A DNA stretch of 64,000 bases from positions 186,001 to 250,000 of the forward strand of contig JANPZZ010000026.1 of assembly GCA_024707305.1 (NCBI GenBank), written 5' to 3'. The position numbers were made by a program, and so were the translations under genes. The stretch is from Chitinophagaceae bacterium (GTDB taxonomy: Bacteria; Bacteroidota; Bacteroidia; Chitinophagales; Chitinophagaceae). A model generated the notes under the pieces. That model had not been told where the DNA came from, did no database searches, and worked only from the letters and a program-made list of their open reading frames with translations. Below, one piece after another: positions 38,118 to 48,133 of the stretch (position 1 is its first letter; every line of letters begins with the position of its first letter).

Positions 38118-39623
38118 ATGAAACTTAAACATCTCATCCATACAATCGCAGTCGGCTCATTGCTGGTGACTTCGGGATGTACCAAAGATTTCGCTGAAAT
38201 CAATAGTAACCCGCTTATCATCACGCGTGACGTGGTGACGCCGGCACTGCTTTTCCCGCAAGTACAGAAGGGTTTCACTTTTGAAATTCTAAACCATGGT
38301 GTAATTTCAGAATACTCTGGTTATTACAAGAATGGCGCTTCTGGAAATATCTTCCAACAGCGTGACTGGGCGAACCCTCACAATACATTTTTCAGGAACT
38401 ACCTGATTAATATATCAGAAGTAATACGCCTCACTGCAAACAACCCTTTGCAGAAAAATATGAACTCACAGGCGCGCATCACCAAAGCCCTGATTTACCA
38501 GGTGCTGACCGACTTATACGGTGACCTGCCTTACACCGAAGCATTAAAAAGCATCGAAGAAACCATCCTTCAGCCAAAATATGATACGCAGGAGTTTATT
38601 TACACTTCTTTGTTGAACGAAGTGAAAGAAGCTACTGAAGCACTCGAAAACAATAGTGCGCAATTGAGTTTTGGCACTGCAGATCTTTGGTTGAAAGGCA
38701 ATGTTGATAACTGGAGAAGGTTTGGTAATTCACTTCGCCTGCGTATGGCAATGCGTATTCGCTACGCTAATCCAACACTGGCTGCACAGCATATTAACGA
38801 TGTGATCACAAAGCCATTGATGACGGCAAATACACACAATGTTGCGCTGGCTACATTGAATGATGGTAACTCTGGAAACGTGAATACGTTCTACACACGT
38901 AACTCCACTTCTCCCAACCTGATGGTGGTATCATTTACATTGACAGATAATCTGAAAAAATTAAATGATCCACGTTTGCCTTTATTCGCACGTGAGGCGC
39001 TGGTTCCTGAAGCAGGTTATCGCGGTGTACCATTGCAAGTGGGACCTGGCCAGAGTGAGCGTTATCAGAATGACTCTACTGCAAGAATGCAAACTACATT
39101 TTTGCAACAGGTATTTACAATCGTGGTGATGAACGCAGCAGAAGTAACCCTGTTCAGAGCGGAAGCCGCAAATGCTGGCATCACAAGTGAAAATGCACAG
39201 GCAATGTTTGAAACAGGTATTCAACTTGCAATGTCGCAATATGGTGTTTCCTCTGGCAACATCACCACTTATCTTGCTTCACCTTCAGGTATACTTTCCG
39301 GAACTGAGGAAGAAAGAATGGAACAAATCATTGTACAAAAATGGCTGGCCACTTATTATAACACTTTTGAGGGCTACGCTGAATTCCGCAGAACAGGTTA
39401 TCCCCGTATCTGGACAGGTTCAAACCTGGGTGATACCAACGGACAAATTCCACGCAGGTTAACGTATCCAATTGCCGAGTCACTCCGTAATGGTGTTAAC
39501 TACGCAGAAGCTGTTTCCCGTTTGAATGGCGGTGATGTGTTAACAGCGAAAATCTGGTGGGATAAAAAGCCAGGAGTTCCTTTCGCCCATCCTCGTCAGG
39601 GAATGTTCCCTCCTGAGTTCTAG
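38118..39623 (+). CDS. SusD/RagB-family outer-membrane lipoprotein (SusD_2 type)
   Basis: Surface glycan-binding lipoprotein of 501 residues. The lipobox is LVTSGC with Cys21. TPR-like helices follow (AKALIYQVLTDLYGDLPY is diagnostic), and the C-terminus has WLATYYNTFEGYAEFRRTGYP, typical of the SusD_2 subgroup. It forms the hinged lid on SusC. No frame break. A strong hairpin lies 50 bases after the stop. Confidence 0.93.
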   Translation: MKLKHLIHTIAVGSLLVTSGCTKDFAEINSNPLIITRDVVTPALLFPQVQKGFTFEILNHGVISEYSGYYKNGASGNIFQQRDWANPHNTFFRNYLINISEVIRLTANNPLQKNMNSQARITKALIYQVLTDLYGDLPYTEALKSIEETILQPKYDTQEFIYTSLLNEVKEATEALENNSAQLSFGTADLWLKGNVDNWRRFGNSLRLRMAMRIRYANPTLAAQHINDVITKPLMTANTHNVALATLNDGNSGNVNTFYTRNSTSPNLMVVSFTLTDNLKKLNDPRLPLFAREALVPEAGYRGVPLQVGPGQSERYQNDSTARMQTTFLQQVFTIVVMNAAEVTLFRAEAANAGITSENAQAMFETGIQLAMSQYGVSSGNITTYLASPSGILSGTEEERMEQIIVQKWLATYYNTFEGYAEFRRTGYPRIWTGSNLGDTNGQIPRRLTYPIAESLRNGVNYAEAVSRLNGGDVLTAKIWWDKKPGVPFAHPRQGMFPPEF

Positions 39624-39672
39624 TAAATAAAAGCTTACTGCAATTCTTCACGCAGTTAGATTGGCAATCGCA

Positions 39673-39705
39673 GTTGGGCGTTGGGTTTTTACCCAGACGC
39701 CCAAC
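39673..39705 (+). terminator. GC-rich hairpin after susD
   Basis: GTTGGGCGTTGGGT and ACCCAGACGCCCAAC pair over 14 bases with one bulge and a short T-rich loop. No T-run follows, so it could stabilise the susCD 3' end rather than terminate efficiently. Confidence 0.6.
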
Positions 39706-39732
39706 GTAGTTATTGGGAGGTCTGAACGCTTG

Positions 39733-39945
39733 GGGAAAATGTGTAGATGTGTAAATGTGGAAATGTGGAAATGCGAAATGCAATGTGGAAATGAGTGAAT
39801 ATGGAAATGTGGAAATGGGGAAATGCGAAATGCAATGTGAAAATGGGGAAATGTGGAAATGGGGAAATGCGAAATGCAATGTGAAAATGGGGAAATGTGA
39901 AAATGCGGAAATGCGAAAATGTGTAAATATGTAAAAGTGAAAATG
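39733..39945 (+). repeat. Octad array of GTGGAAAT-like units with a 12-base sub-repeat
   Basis: About 26 units, mostly 8 bases (GTGGAAAT, GGGGAAAT, GTGAAAAT, GTGTAAAT). The composite GCGAAATGCAAT (7+5) is inserted three times at regular places. This shows that a larger block containing it was duplicated. The unit family is the same as at 6333-6468. The 395-base space between susD and the esterase contains only the hairpin, this array and an AT-rich segment. Confidence 0.9.
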
Positions 39946-40018
39946 TAGGTTGATTCCGGTGCGACGAGTCGATAATGTCGTTGTAAATTATTTGATGAAT
40001 AATTAAATATATGGAGCC

Positions 40019-41195
40019 ATGTTATTAAGGCATTTAAAAAATACTGTAGGGCAGGCCATTTTACGTTTGCCGTTTGTCGTTTGTCGAATCTCACGCCTCT
40101 TCGTTCTCGCGTTTGTTTTTCTTTCTTTCCAGGCTCATGCGCAACAAACCACTTCATACGATTCCAAAAAATATTTCGGAAACCTGTATGCGCACGCATC
40201 CGCTACTCATGCATTTGAACATCGCGGTAATCTTTCTGTATCTGAATGGCAACATCAATCGCGCAAGGCATTGATTAAATTATTGGGGATAGAAAAAAAT
40301 TCAGACGGCGCTGCCGGGATATAAACCGACAGCGCGTCTTGAAAAAACGGAAAAGCTAGCGGGTTTCAGTCGTGAATACTGGGTGATCAACACCGAACCG
40401 AATGTGCCACTCACGATGATTGTGTTGCGGCCCGACAACATAAAGGGGTTGCTTCCGTTGGTAATCACTCCGCATGGGCACGGCCGCAATCACCAGGCCT
40501 ATGCCGGTGTGTATCTTGATAGCGCCGATCGTGAGCATGTGCTGGGTGGCGAAAGAGATATCGCTTTGCAGTCTATACGTGAAGGATATATTACAATTGC
40601 GCCAACAGCCCGGGCCTTTGGTGATACAAGAACTGAAAATGATATTAAAGAAGGGAAATCTTTTTCCTGCCGCATTCAATTGATGCAGGACCTGCTGGTA
40701 GGCCGAACGCCTATTGGCGATCGGGTTTGGGATCTCACAAAAATTTTGGATTGGGCAATTGACAACCTACCCGTAGATACTTCGCGTATTGCAATTACAG
40801 GCAATAGCGCAGGTGGTACAAGCACTTTGTTTGCAGCAGCTATTGATACGCGCTATAAAGTGGTGGTTCCTTCTTCTTATTTTTCTACAGTAGAAGGCAG
40901 CATCGGTGTGATTGCGCACTGCGACTGCAACTATATCCCCGGTTTTCTCGATTGGGGAAATATAAGCGATGTAGGCGGATTGATTGCGCCACGTCCCATT
41001 AGTGTTATACATGGTGTAAAGGATGAAATTTATCCGATTGAAGCAACACGTACTGCGTTTAAAAAACTGCAAAAGATATATGAGATGGCAGGCGCATTGC
41101 AGCATGCACGACTTTATGAAGGCCGTGAGGGGCATCGCTACTACAAAGCAGGCGCATGGGATTTTGTCAGCAAATATTTTCAACAGAATCAATGA
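40019..41195 (+). CDS. Secreted alpha/beta-hydrolase, acetyl-xylan-esterase-like (frameshifted)
   Basis: Predicted periplasmic esterase of about 391 residues. The signal peptide (LFVLAFVFLSFQAHA) is preceded by residues encoded by the heptad repeat. The nucleophile elbow is ITGNSAGGTS, the acid Asp lies in KDEIYPIEATR and the His in EGREGHRYY. The frame breaks at A7 (40293-40299); removing one A gives LGIEKIQTALPGYKP. It would remove acyl groups from the PUL glycan. Next gene starts 6 bases later. Confidence 0.8.
40065..40085 (+). repeat. Short GTTTGCC/GTTTGTC heptad array inside an ORF
   Basis: Three units (GTTTGCC, GTTTGTC, GTTTGTC) lie between TTTTAC and GAATCTCACGCC, matching the borders of the arrays at 6514 and 28409. 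In the esterase reading frame they encode RLPFVVCRI within the signal peptide. Confidence 0.8.
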
Positions 41196-41201
41196 TCGTA
41201 T

Positions 41202-43116
41202 ATGTTTCAAAAAATTTCACTCGTTTTTTCTTTTCTCCTGATTTGCATTTTATCAACGGCGCAACGCAACCTTGTGACGAATGCGCTGAATGAAAATGAC
41301 CCGACAGAATGGTTGTCGCAAAATTCATTGCATAAAATGTTTCCAACAGCAACAGACCGTGCTGCATGGGAAAAAGTTGATAAGAAGTCGGCTGACTATA
41401 TTTTAAAAAATGGTGAAAAGTACCTCGGCTATGTATGGCCTACATTGCCCGCAACGCTATTTCTCGACTATGCCAAAATAGGTTTCCGGGGGTCTTATGA
41501 GCCTTTGTTTTTTGCGCGGCGCGAAGCGCTGAGCAGCCTGATCCTGGCAGAATGCATAGAAGGTAAGGGGCGATTTGTACGTGATATCGCCAATGGCATC
41601 TGGGCGATTTGCGATGATGCATATTGGGGATTGCCCGCGCATACTTACCTGCAACATAACCAGGATGGATTGCCGGATGTAACAGAACCTACTGTTGATT
41701 TTTCCGCAGCGGAAACGGCCTCCTTACTGGCCTGGTCCAACTATCTTTTAAAACCAGCACTGGATACCGTTTCCCCCGAGATTTCAAGAAGAATAAAAGC
41801 AGAAGTGGATCGCCGCGTTTTGCTTCCCTTAAGAACACGTACCGATTTCTGGTATCTCGGATTTGGCACGCGTATTCCCAACAACTGGAACCCCTGGGTA
41901 ATTTGTAACTGGATGGTAGCTTCGATGTTGCTTGATGACAACGCCCGTACACGCGAAGCCGATTTGAGAAAGATGGGCATCTGTCTTGACAATTTTCTCA
42001 ACCATTACCCTGAAGACGGTGGTTGCGATGAAGGCCCGGGATACTGGGACCGGGCAGGCGGCGCTTTATTCGATTGCCTGGAAGCTTTATATGTTGCCAG
42101 TGACGGTAAAGTGGATTTATTTCAACAACCACTCATCAAAAAAATCGGATCATACCTGCATTCTGCATGGATCGCCGATGACTATTTTCTCAACTTTGCC
42201 GATGCAACAATTAAAGTGCGCATCAATCCTATGCTGGTATATCGTTTTGGTGCGCGCACCAACAATCCTGTCCTTGCTGCAATGGGAGCCAAAGAAGCAA
42301 GACCTCAGGGATTGGACACAGGTCGCGTAAGAGGAACCTTGTACCGCCAGATGGAAACGATCTTTAACCTGTCTTCACTTCTTACAGCGGATACCACAGT
42401 TAGTTATGCGAAACAGTTTACGCTGCCCGATTTGCAGTTGGCTGGCGCACGCAAAGGCAATTTTTATTTTGCAGCAAAAGGTGGTCACAACGACGAAAGC
42501 CATAACCACAACGATGTAGGCAATTTCATGTTGTACTACAAAAACAGGCCGATGCTTATTGATATTGGTGTTGAATTTTACACGGCAAAAACTTTTAGCG
42601 ATCAACGCTACGAAATATGGACAATGCGATCTGCTTTTCATAATGTACCATATATAAATGGTCAGGAGCAAAAAGATGGTAAGGCATTCCGCGCGGAGAA
42701 TTTTATCGCTTCACACTCCGATAGTAAAGGATCTTCAGTTCAAATGGATATCACAAAGGCTTATGAGCCTTCAGCAGGTGTGCAAAAATGGCAGCGTAGT
42801 TATTTATTACAGGCAAATGGTAAAAAAGTTTCAGATAACGGATGAATTTCAGTTGAGCAAAAGAACCGATAGTACCTGGACTACTTTACTTGCACCATTA
42901 CAACCTGCAATCGAAAAAGATTATATCCTGCTTTCAAATGTAAATGGAACGGTGAAGTTGAAGTATAATCCTTCGCAGGTGCAGCCGTTAATTGAAGAAG
43001 TAACTGTTGTTGATAAAAAGTTACTGCCCATTTGGGGTGATAAGATTTATAGAATTAAAATGCTGGTGAAGGGATCGAAAACGAAAGACAAAATTACGAT
43101 GACAGTTGAGGAATGA
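41202..43116 (+). CDS. Heparinase II/III-family polysaccharide lyase (frameshifted)
   Basis: Secreted lyase of about 637 residues with an N-terminal signal peptide (cut after TAQ). The alpha-toroid (residues about 60-380) includes DGGCDEGPGYWDRAGG. The heparinase_II_III C-terminal beta-sheet domain begins near GGHNDESHNHNDVGNFMLYY, whose His and Asn residues are the conserved catalytic and metal region. The frame breaks at A6 (42822-42827); dropping one A gives NGKKFQITDEFQL. It cleaves uronic-acid-containing chains, generating unsaturated ends for the GH88 enzyme at 54421. Confidence 0.87.
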
Positions 43117-43124
43117 TAAAGCCG

Positions 43125-44216
43125 TTAATTCTTTCCAAGTATTTTCTCCAAAGCAGCAACTAATTCGTCGGCCATCTCTTCATGTTCAAACCGGTTGGGA
43201 TGGTCGTTGCTTTTGATGGGTTTGAAAAAATGGGTACCGATGCGTGAATCATTCAGTAATGTTACCGCTTTTTGAATATATCCGGGAAAAGGCGAACCGG
43301 GACGCACAGCGCCCATGCTTCCCAGGCAACAAAGAATGTATGCATTGGGATAATGGGTACGGATTTTAGAAACAAAATCTGCATAACGTTGAATGATCGT
43401 ATCGGCTGAAGGCGCTTCGTTCCCAAAGCGACGGATAAATTGTGCGTTTTCTTTATCTCCAATCAGTGAATGGTCATTCTGCATAAGGTTGATGACCACA
43501 ACATCGGGCTGGTAGCTACTAAAGTCCCAGGTGCTGCTGCTGTCAGCGGGGTTGGTGAGATTATAGATATCTGGCATTATCAGGTTGCCCCAACTTACCA
43601 TCAATCCGATACCGCTGCTCGCAATAAAACGTGCTGATGCATTTAAACGCCTGGCTGCCACTGCTCCATAGCTGTAATAATTATGGGTAGCTGTGCCGGG
43701 CCAGTTCAAAGAGTCTTTTCTTGAAAACATGCCTGCCCCCACGGTGATGGAATTTCCATAAAACTCAAACTTCCATTTCTTATTCTCTTTCGGAGCTGTT
43801 GGTTTTGCGTTTGCCGGATAAATAAAATTGACAAGCTGCGATTCGCCATCGAACCAGTCGGTAAGCTTATGCAGTTTTACAACATGTTTTGTATCGGATA
43901 ATTCCTTGGCAAGCACGTATTCATTCGTTCCTTTCAACAGGCGAATTACTTTGTGCAATGAATCATCAACAATGACCGCAAAACTGTTTCGCCCACTCTC
44001 ATCAAATAATTTTGCTCCCAGTGTAGTGCCGGTGAAACCTGTCGACAAAACAGTTCCCGGCCAGAATATGCGTACAGAAGAATCTGTTGTTAACACCCGG
44101 CCTTCAACACGATAGTTTTTTCCTGTGGAAGCATTGTTTGAGCGTTGCGTGCCGCAGGATGCGGTAACAACAGCTGCGATGCCCGCAATGAAAATATAAT
44201 CAGAGATCTTTTTCAC
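43125..44216 (-). CDS. SGNH/CE2-like carbohydrate esterase lipoprotein
   Basis: About 363 residues. A lipobox (AAVVTASC) follows a short basic N-terminus. A jelly-roll domain comes first (RVEGRVLTTDSSVRIFWPGT), then an SGNH hydrolase domain with Ser in FYGNSITVGAG, Asn in NLMQNDHS and the Asp-His pair in NDHPNRFEH. This two-domain order is that of CE2 acetylesterases. A GTG at 44216 gives a good lipoprotein signal; an ATG at 44252 would add 12 residues and overlap the upstream gene by 53 bases. Confidence 0.8.
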   Translation of the reverse strand: MKKISDYIFIAGIAAVVTASCGTQRSNNASTGKNYRVEGRVLTTDSSVRIFWPGTVLSTGFTGTTLGAKLFDESGRNSFAVIVDDSLHKVIRLLKGTNEYVLAKELSDTKHVVKLHKLTDWFDGESQLVNFIYPANAKPTAPKENKKWKFEFYGNSITVGAGMFSRKDSLNWPGTATHNYYSYGAVAARRLNASARFIASSGIGLMVSWGNLIMPDIYNLTNPADSSSTWDFSSYQPDVVVINLMQNDHSLIGDKENAQFIRRFGNEAPSADTIIQRYADFVSKIRTHYPNAYILCCLGSMGAVRPGSPFPGYIQKAVTLLNDSRIGTHFFKPIKSNDHPNRFEHEEMADELVAALEKILGKN

Positions 44217-46086
44217 TATCTGCGTCAATGCTGGCCTTTTGATTATTGCCAATTGTAATACTGAAAGTGCCCCAACTTACTTTTCGATTGATCGTACTCC
44301 ATTGTTTTACTTCGTAACAGGCAAGGAAACGGATAACATGGCCCGCGGGACAGTCGGGTGAAATGCGAATCAGCGATGATAAAGCATAACCATCACCCCA
44401 TTTATCGGGCTGCAGGTCATCATGCAGTTTTTCGCTGATGATATAAGGGTCGTCGTAATAAAGTTTGGTGCGATGACTTTCCTGGTAGATCATGATTAGC
44501 TCGCCAGGTTCCGCAATATTATTACCATTGCCACTGCCGAATATTTCACTGTCGCCATCATCCACGCCAATGGCATCAAATTCTTCAATATCATAGAATG
44601 GAAGTACGTCTACCTCATCATTCCAACTGTTTCCCTTATTGTCGGTAAAAACAAGGTTGAAGCGGATATAAGGACTTACGCCATCTGTTGGCGGAGCGGT
44701 ATTGATAATTACCCTGAAACTATCACGCAACCAGTCGTGTTGCCCGGCTGCAATCGTACCGATTGTTATTTCAGGATTCTCGATCACCACATCTTTTGCA
44801 GCAGTACTGATTTTTACCTTTAGGCCATCTGCTTTTGAACTGCCGCGATTCCATACACGGATTTTAATGGCAGAACTGGTTTTATGGTTTACAAATCGTG
44901 TTTCGTTAATTCCTGCAAATTGCGAGACTGCCAGCGCTGCTTTTTCTTTCGCGCGTGTAATTCCAAAAACATGTGCTTCATGGTCGGATTGAATGGACAG
45001 GCGTCCCTTAGTGTCGGCGGTAACTTTGGAGGTTTTGGTTTCGCCCGTCTGCGCGTTAAAGTCGCTGATGTTGTAAGCAACATTTGGCTCATAAACAGGG
45101 GCTGTATGGACAGTTATTTTAATTCCCGGAATTGCAACGCCATCGGGCAGCCATTTCCGTGTTTGTATACGGAAGCCTGCTTTTGATACCCCCCTGAGTT
45201 CAATGAAACCAGGTTCATTCAGGTTTGAATGAACATCATAACCCCAAACATGAAAGGATGCGCTGGTGGATGCATGATGCCAGCGGGCTGGTGGTGGGGG
45301 AATGTTTTTAAAATTAGCCGCTGCCCAGTCCACCGCATCTTTAAACTGCGGATAGGTCAGTGTATGTTTATTGTCATAAATCTGAAAATCGTATTGCAAT
45401 CCAGCTTCCTGGCTGGCAGCGAAATGAACTTCTTCGTTAAGATGATAAAGTTCCTCCCCGACAGTACTATGTTGAAAACGTACCAACACACCATGTAGGT
45501 TGCCAAACAGGTGCCGGTGTTGGATCAGTGTATGATTATTAGGCAGACCCATGAAGAATTCTGGTGAACCTTTTGAATTTATCACAAGGCCGATGAGGTG
45601 CGGGAACTTCTGTCCAAGTACATAAGCAACAAAACCACCCATGCTGTGTCCAAACACGCCACGGCCGTTTCGGTTGGCCTGCGTGCGGTAGGTACTGTCG
45701 ATATGTTGGTAGAATTCGAGGAAGTAATCGGTAATCTGGTAGGGATAATTAATATTAGAATGATACCCAACATTGTATGGACGCACGTCAGCCTCCTCAG
45801 AGCGTCCATTCCAGCAAACCAAAATCAACTGGTGTTTATCAGCCAGTTCCTGGATATTGTCAAACGGCGTTTGGTGCGTGCCTTTGTTGCCGTGCATATA
45901 ATATAATACCGGGAAGCGGCGGGCGGGCTCCTTTTCATATGCCGCGGGCAGAAATATGCGGTAAGGCTTTTCGCGTTTGAAAACCTGACTATAATGTATG
46001 CGGTCCTGCTGCGCGGCCATGTCAACTGCAAACCCTAATAATAAGAGCAACAGCAACGAAAAGGGGATCAACTTTAAATTCTTCAT
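44200..46086 (-). CDS. Secreted esterase (EstD/Esterase_phd-like) with long C-terminal beta region
   Basis: A protein of 628 residues with signal peptide (cut near AAQ, residue 26). Residues 35-270 form an alpha/beta hydrolase with VLYYMHGNKG (oxyanion), GVFGHSMGGF (nucleophile Ser) and a His in NKHTLTYP. The remaining 350 residues are beta-rich, with an AEPGELIMIYQESH stretch and a CARDB-like segment (KIRVWNRGSSKADGLKVKI). It overlaps the SGNH gene downstream by about 17 bases, so the two esterases are co-translated. Confidence 0.8.
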   Translation of the reverse strand: MKNLKLIPFSLLLLLLLGFAVDMAAQQDRIHYSQVFKREKPYRIFLPAAYEKEPARRFPVLYYMHGNKGTHQTPFDNIQELADKHQLILVCWNGRSEEADVRPYNVGYHSNINYPYQITDYFLEFYQHIDSTYRTQANRNGRGVFGHSMGGFVAYVLGQKFPHLIGLVINSKGSPEFFMGLPNNHTLIQHRHLFGNLHGVLVRFQHSTVGEELYHLNEEVHFAASQEAGLQYDFQIYDNKHTLTYPQFKDAVDWAAANFKNIPPPPARWHHASTSASFHVWGYDVHSNLNEPGFIELRGVSKAGFRIQTRKWLPDGVAIPGIKITVHTAPVYEPNVAYNISDFNAQTGETKTSKVTADTKGRLSIQSDHEAHVFGITRAKEKAALAVSQFAGINETRFVNHKTSSAIKIRVWNRGSSKADGLKVKISTAAKDVVIENPEITIGTIAAGQHDWLRDSFRVIINTAPPTDGVSPYIRFNLVFTDNKGNSWNDEVDVLPFYDIEEFDAIGVDDGDSEIFGSGNGNNIAEPGELIMIYQESHRTKLYYDDPYIISEKLHDDLQPDKWGDGYALSSLIRISPDCPAGHVIRFLACYEVKQWSTINRKVSWGTFSITIGNNQKASIDADSEKDL

Positions 46087-46175
46087 ATTATTTTCGAAAC
46101 CTTATTATATTGATCAAATATGGTTAAATATAACAAAATGAAAGATAATTTTCCTGATTTTTCTTTTTAATTACT

Positions 46176-46183
46176 TATTTTTG
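46176..46183 (+). promoter_or_regulatory. Exact -7 box in the 143-base divergent region
   Basis: TATTTTTG matches TAnnTTTG and lies 45 bases before the ATG at 46229. It would drive the operon running from 46229 to about 57694. Confidence 0.5.
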
Positions 46184-46228
46184 GTTCTGTCATTTTCTTA
46201 ACTTTCCAAAATTAACCGCTTTCCAGGT

Positions 46229-48115
46229 ATGAAAAAAAAGATAGCTGCCTGCTTTTTTCTTTTGTGTTCAATTGCTGTTATTTCGGTATCGGCGCAACAA
46301 AAGGATGCTCCCGCTGCAAAAGGGCGTGTGTTTGTCATTAATGCACCTGTAACTAATATCGAAGATTTTAAACAACTGGTAAAGCAGGCTGAAGTATTGA
46401 AGCCTTTTGGAACTGTGCAGGTGTCGGTGAGTACACTGGCTGATAAGAGCTGGCATGAAATACCCAAACAGGGAAGCTCATGGCATGAATATGCAAGTGC
46501 CAACCCAACTCCATTTAAATTTTTCCCCGATAAAAAAGCGGAACCTTTTATTCCGTCTGACTTCATCAAAAAGAATCGGCAGTTGTTGCTGGAGAAAACA
46601 AAAATTCTTCGCCAGAACGGAATGGAAGCCGCATTTCTGGGTTATGAACCCAACTTCCTGCCGGCAGCATTTTTCGATGCGAACCCTGGCATGATGGGGC
46701 CACGTGTTGACCATCCGCGTCGTAGCACTGAAAAAGCATTTGCACCTTGCATTCATGTGAAAGAAACGCAGGAAATGTATGCGTCTATGATGGCAGAAAT
46801 GTTGAAGCAGGCACCTGAAATCACCAGCTTTGGTTTTAAAACCAATGATGCCGGTGCCGGTATCTGCTGGGCAGATTGGTTGTATTCCGGTGCAAATGGC
46901 CCTTCGGCATGTAAAGACCAAACAATGGGCCAGCGGGTAAAGCTTCTACTTGAAACATTCCTGGAGGGTGCGAAACGTGCAGGTCGACCGCTTTCAATTT
47001 ATGTTGATGAAGGCTCTTCGAATTTTTCGGAAGCTGAACGGCGCGATATTGAAGCCAACCTGCCTCCCAATTGTTATTTCAGGAGTCGTAATGACCGCCA
47101 GATCATCAACATTGGCGGCACACTCGCATCACTCTATCCTGTAACCGGTATCATCAATCCCATTGGACTTGTAAATAGTGCGAAAAGAATTAAGAATGCT
47201 GAAAACAGCACAGTCTTTATCGGTTTCCGTGCCGCTTACGATCGTGGTGCAGAGCCTTTATATATTACAGCATTTATTTTGCAAACCATTGCGTCGCAAC
47301 TAACGGCTGCGGCAACGAAAGGCGATATTGAAAATCGCACACATCTCCTGCAGCTCTGCGAAGGCTGGGTTGGAAAAGATCAGGCCGCTGCGTTACTCGA
47401 AACATTATACCAACTGGAAGAAGCGTCGTCTTATAAAGCATCCACTTTTCCTCGCGTCCATTCTTTGTACTGGGGTGTTACGATGCGGCTGATCAACCGC
47501 CCGCTGGTGCTGGCTCCACAACTATTAAGTGCTGAAGAAGAAAGCTATTTCCTGAAACAAATTTTCAATACCAATTTGAATGAAGCGCGGATGGATTATA
47601 TGGACCTCCACGGTGGAAGGTCTGCAATTCCTTCTGGTGTGGTTGATAATTACGTCCGTCGCATTAACCGTATTGCCGAAAGACTTGAATCAATAAAAAC
47701 TGCCGGAAGTAAACCTGAAATTTTTCAACGCATGGGAACGGCATTACGTATTCATGCAAGCATCATGCGCAGTTGCGGAAACTTTGCTGCTGCACAGGTC
47801 ATCCGCGATCGCAACCGAGATTCGATATATGGACAACCTTTAAATGTGATACCGGCAAAAGAATTTGACTGGTCTGGCCATCCTGATTTTATTCCTTTCA
47901 ACAACATCATGCGCGACGAACTGGATAATACTGTTGAGCTGATACAGATACTGGAAAAAGGCGGAATGGAACGTGTAATTACGGCAAAAGATCCAAGATA
48001 TGAAGATCATTTCATTCTCGGACCCGGATTGCTGGAGCAACTCCGTTTGAAAAGAACAATCATGCTCCGCCACTGGCAGGATGTTCAACTCTACCTCCAC
48101 TCACCACTTAAATAA
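46229..48115 (+). CDS. Secreted protein of unassigned family, TIM-barrel glycoside-hydrolase-like
   Basis: A protein of 628 residues with a clear signal peptide (cut after SAQ, residue 23). The first 300 residues alternate strands and helices in a barrel-like order, with LGYEPNFLP, FGFKTNDAGAGICWADW and SIYVDEGSSNF at positions where catalytic acids sit in GH20/GH84-like barrels. The C-terminal half is helical. I cannot place it in a family. It heads a co-directional PUL block, so a hydrolase or sugar-binding role is likely. Confidence 0.55.
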   Translation: MKKKIAACFFLLCSIAVISVSAQQKDAPAAKGRVFVINAPVTNIEDFKQLVKQAEVLKPFGTVQVSVSTLADKSWHEIPKQGSSWHEYASANPTPFKFFPDKKAEPFIPSDFIKKNRQLLLEKTKILRQNGMEAAFLGYEPNFLPAAFFDANPGMMGPRVDHPRRSTEKAFAPCIHVKETQEMYASMMAEMLKQAPEITSFGFKTNDAGAGICWADWLYSGANGPSACKDQTMGQRVKLLLETFLEGAKRAGRPLSIYVDEGSSNFSEAERRDIEANLPPNCYFRSRNDRQIINIGGTLASLYPVTGIINPIGLVNSAKRIKNAENSTVFIGFRAAYDRGAEPLYITAFILQTIASQLTAAATKGDIENRTHLLQLCEGWVGKDQAAALLETLYQLEEASSYKASTFPRVHSLYWGVTMRLINRPLVLAPQLLSAEEESYFLKQIFNTNLNEARMDYMDLHGGRSAIPSGVVDNYVRRINRIAERLESIKTAGSKPEIFQRMGTALRIHASIMRSCGNFAAAQVIRDRNRDSIYGQPLNVIPAKEFDWSGHPDFIPFNNIMRDELDNTVELIQILEKGGMERVITAKDPRYEDHFILGPGLLEQLRLKRTIMLRHWQDVQLYLHSPLK

Positions 48116-48133
48116 TAATTTAAAAGCAGCCAT

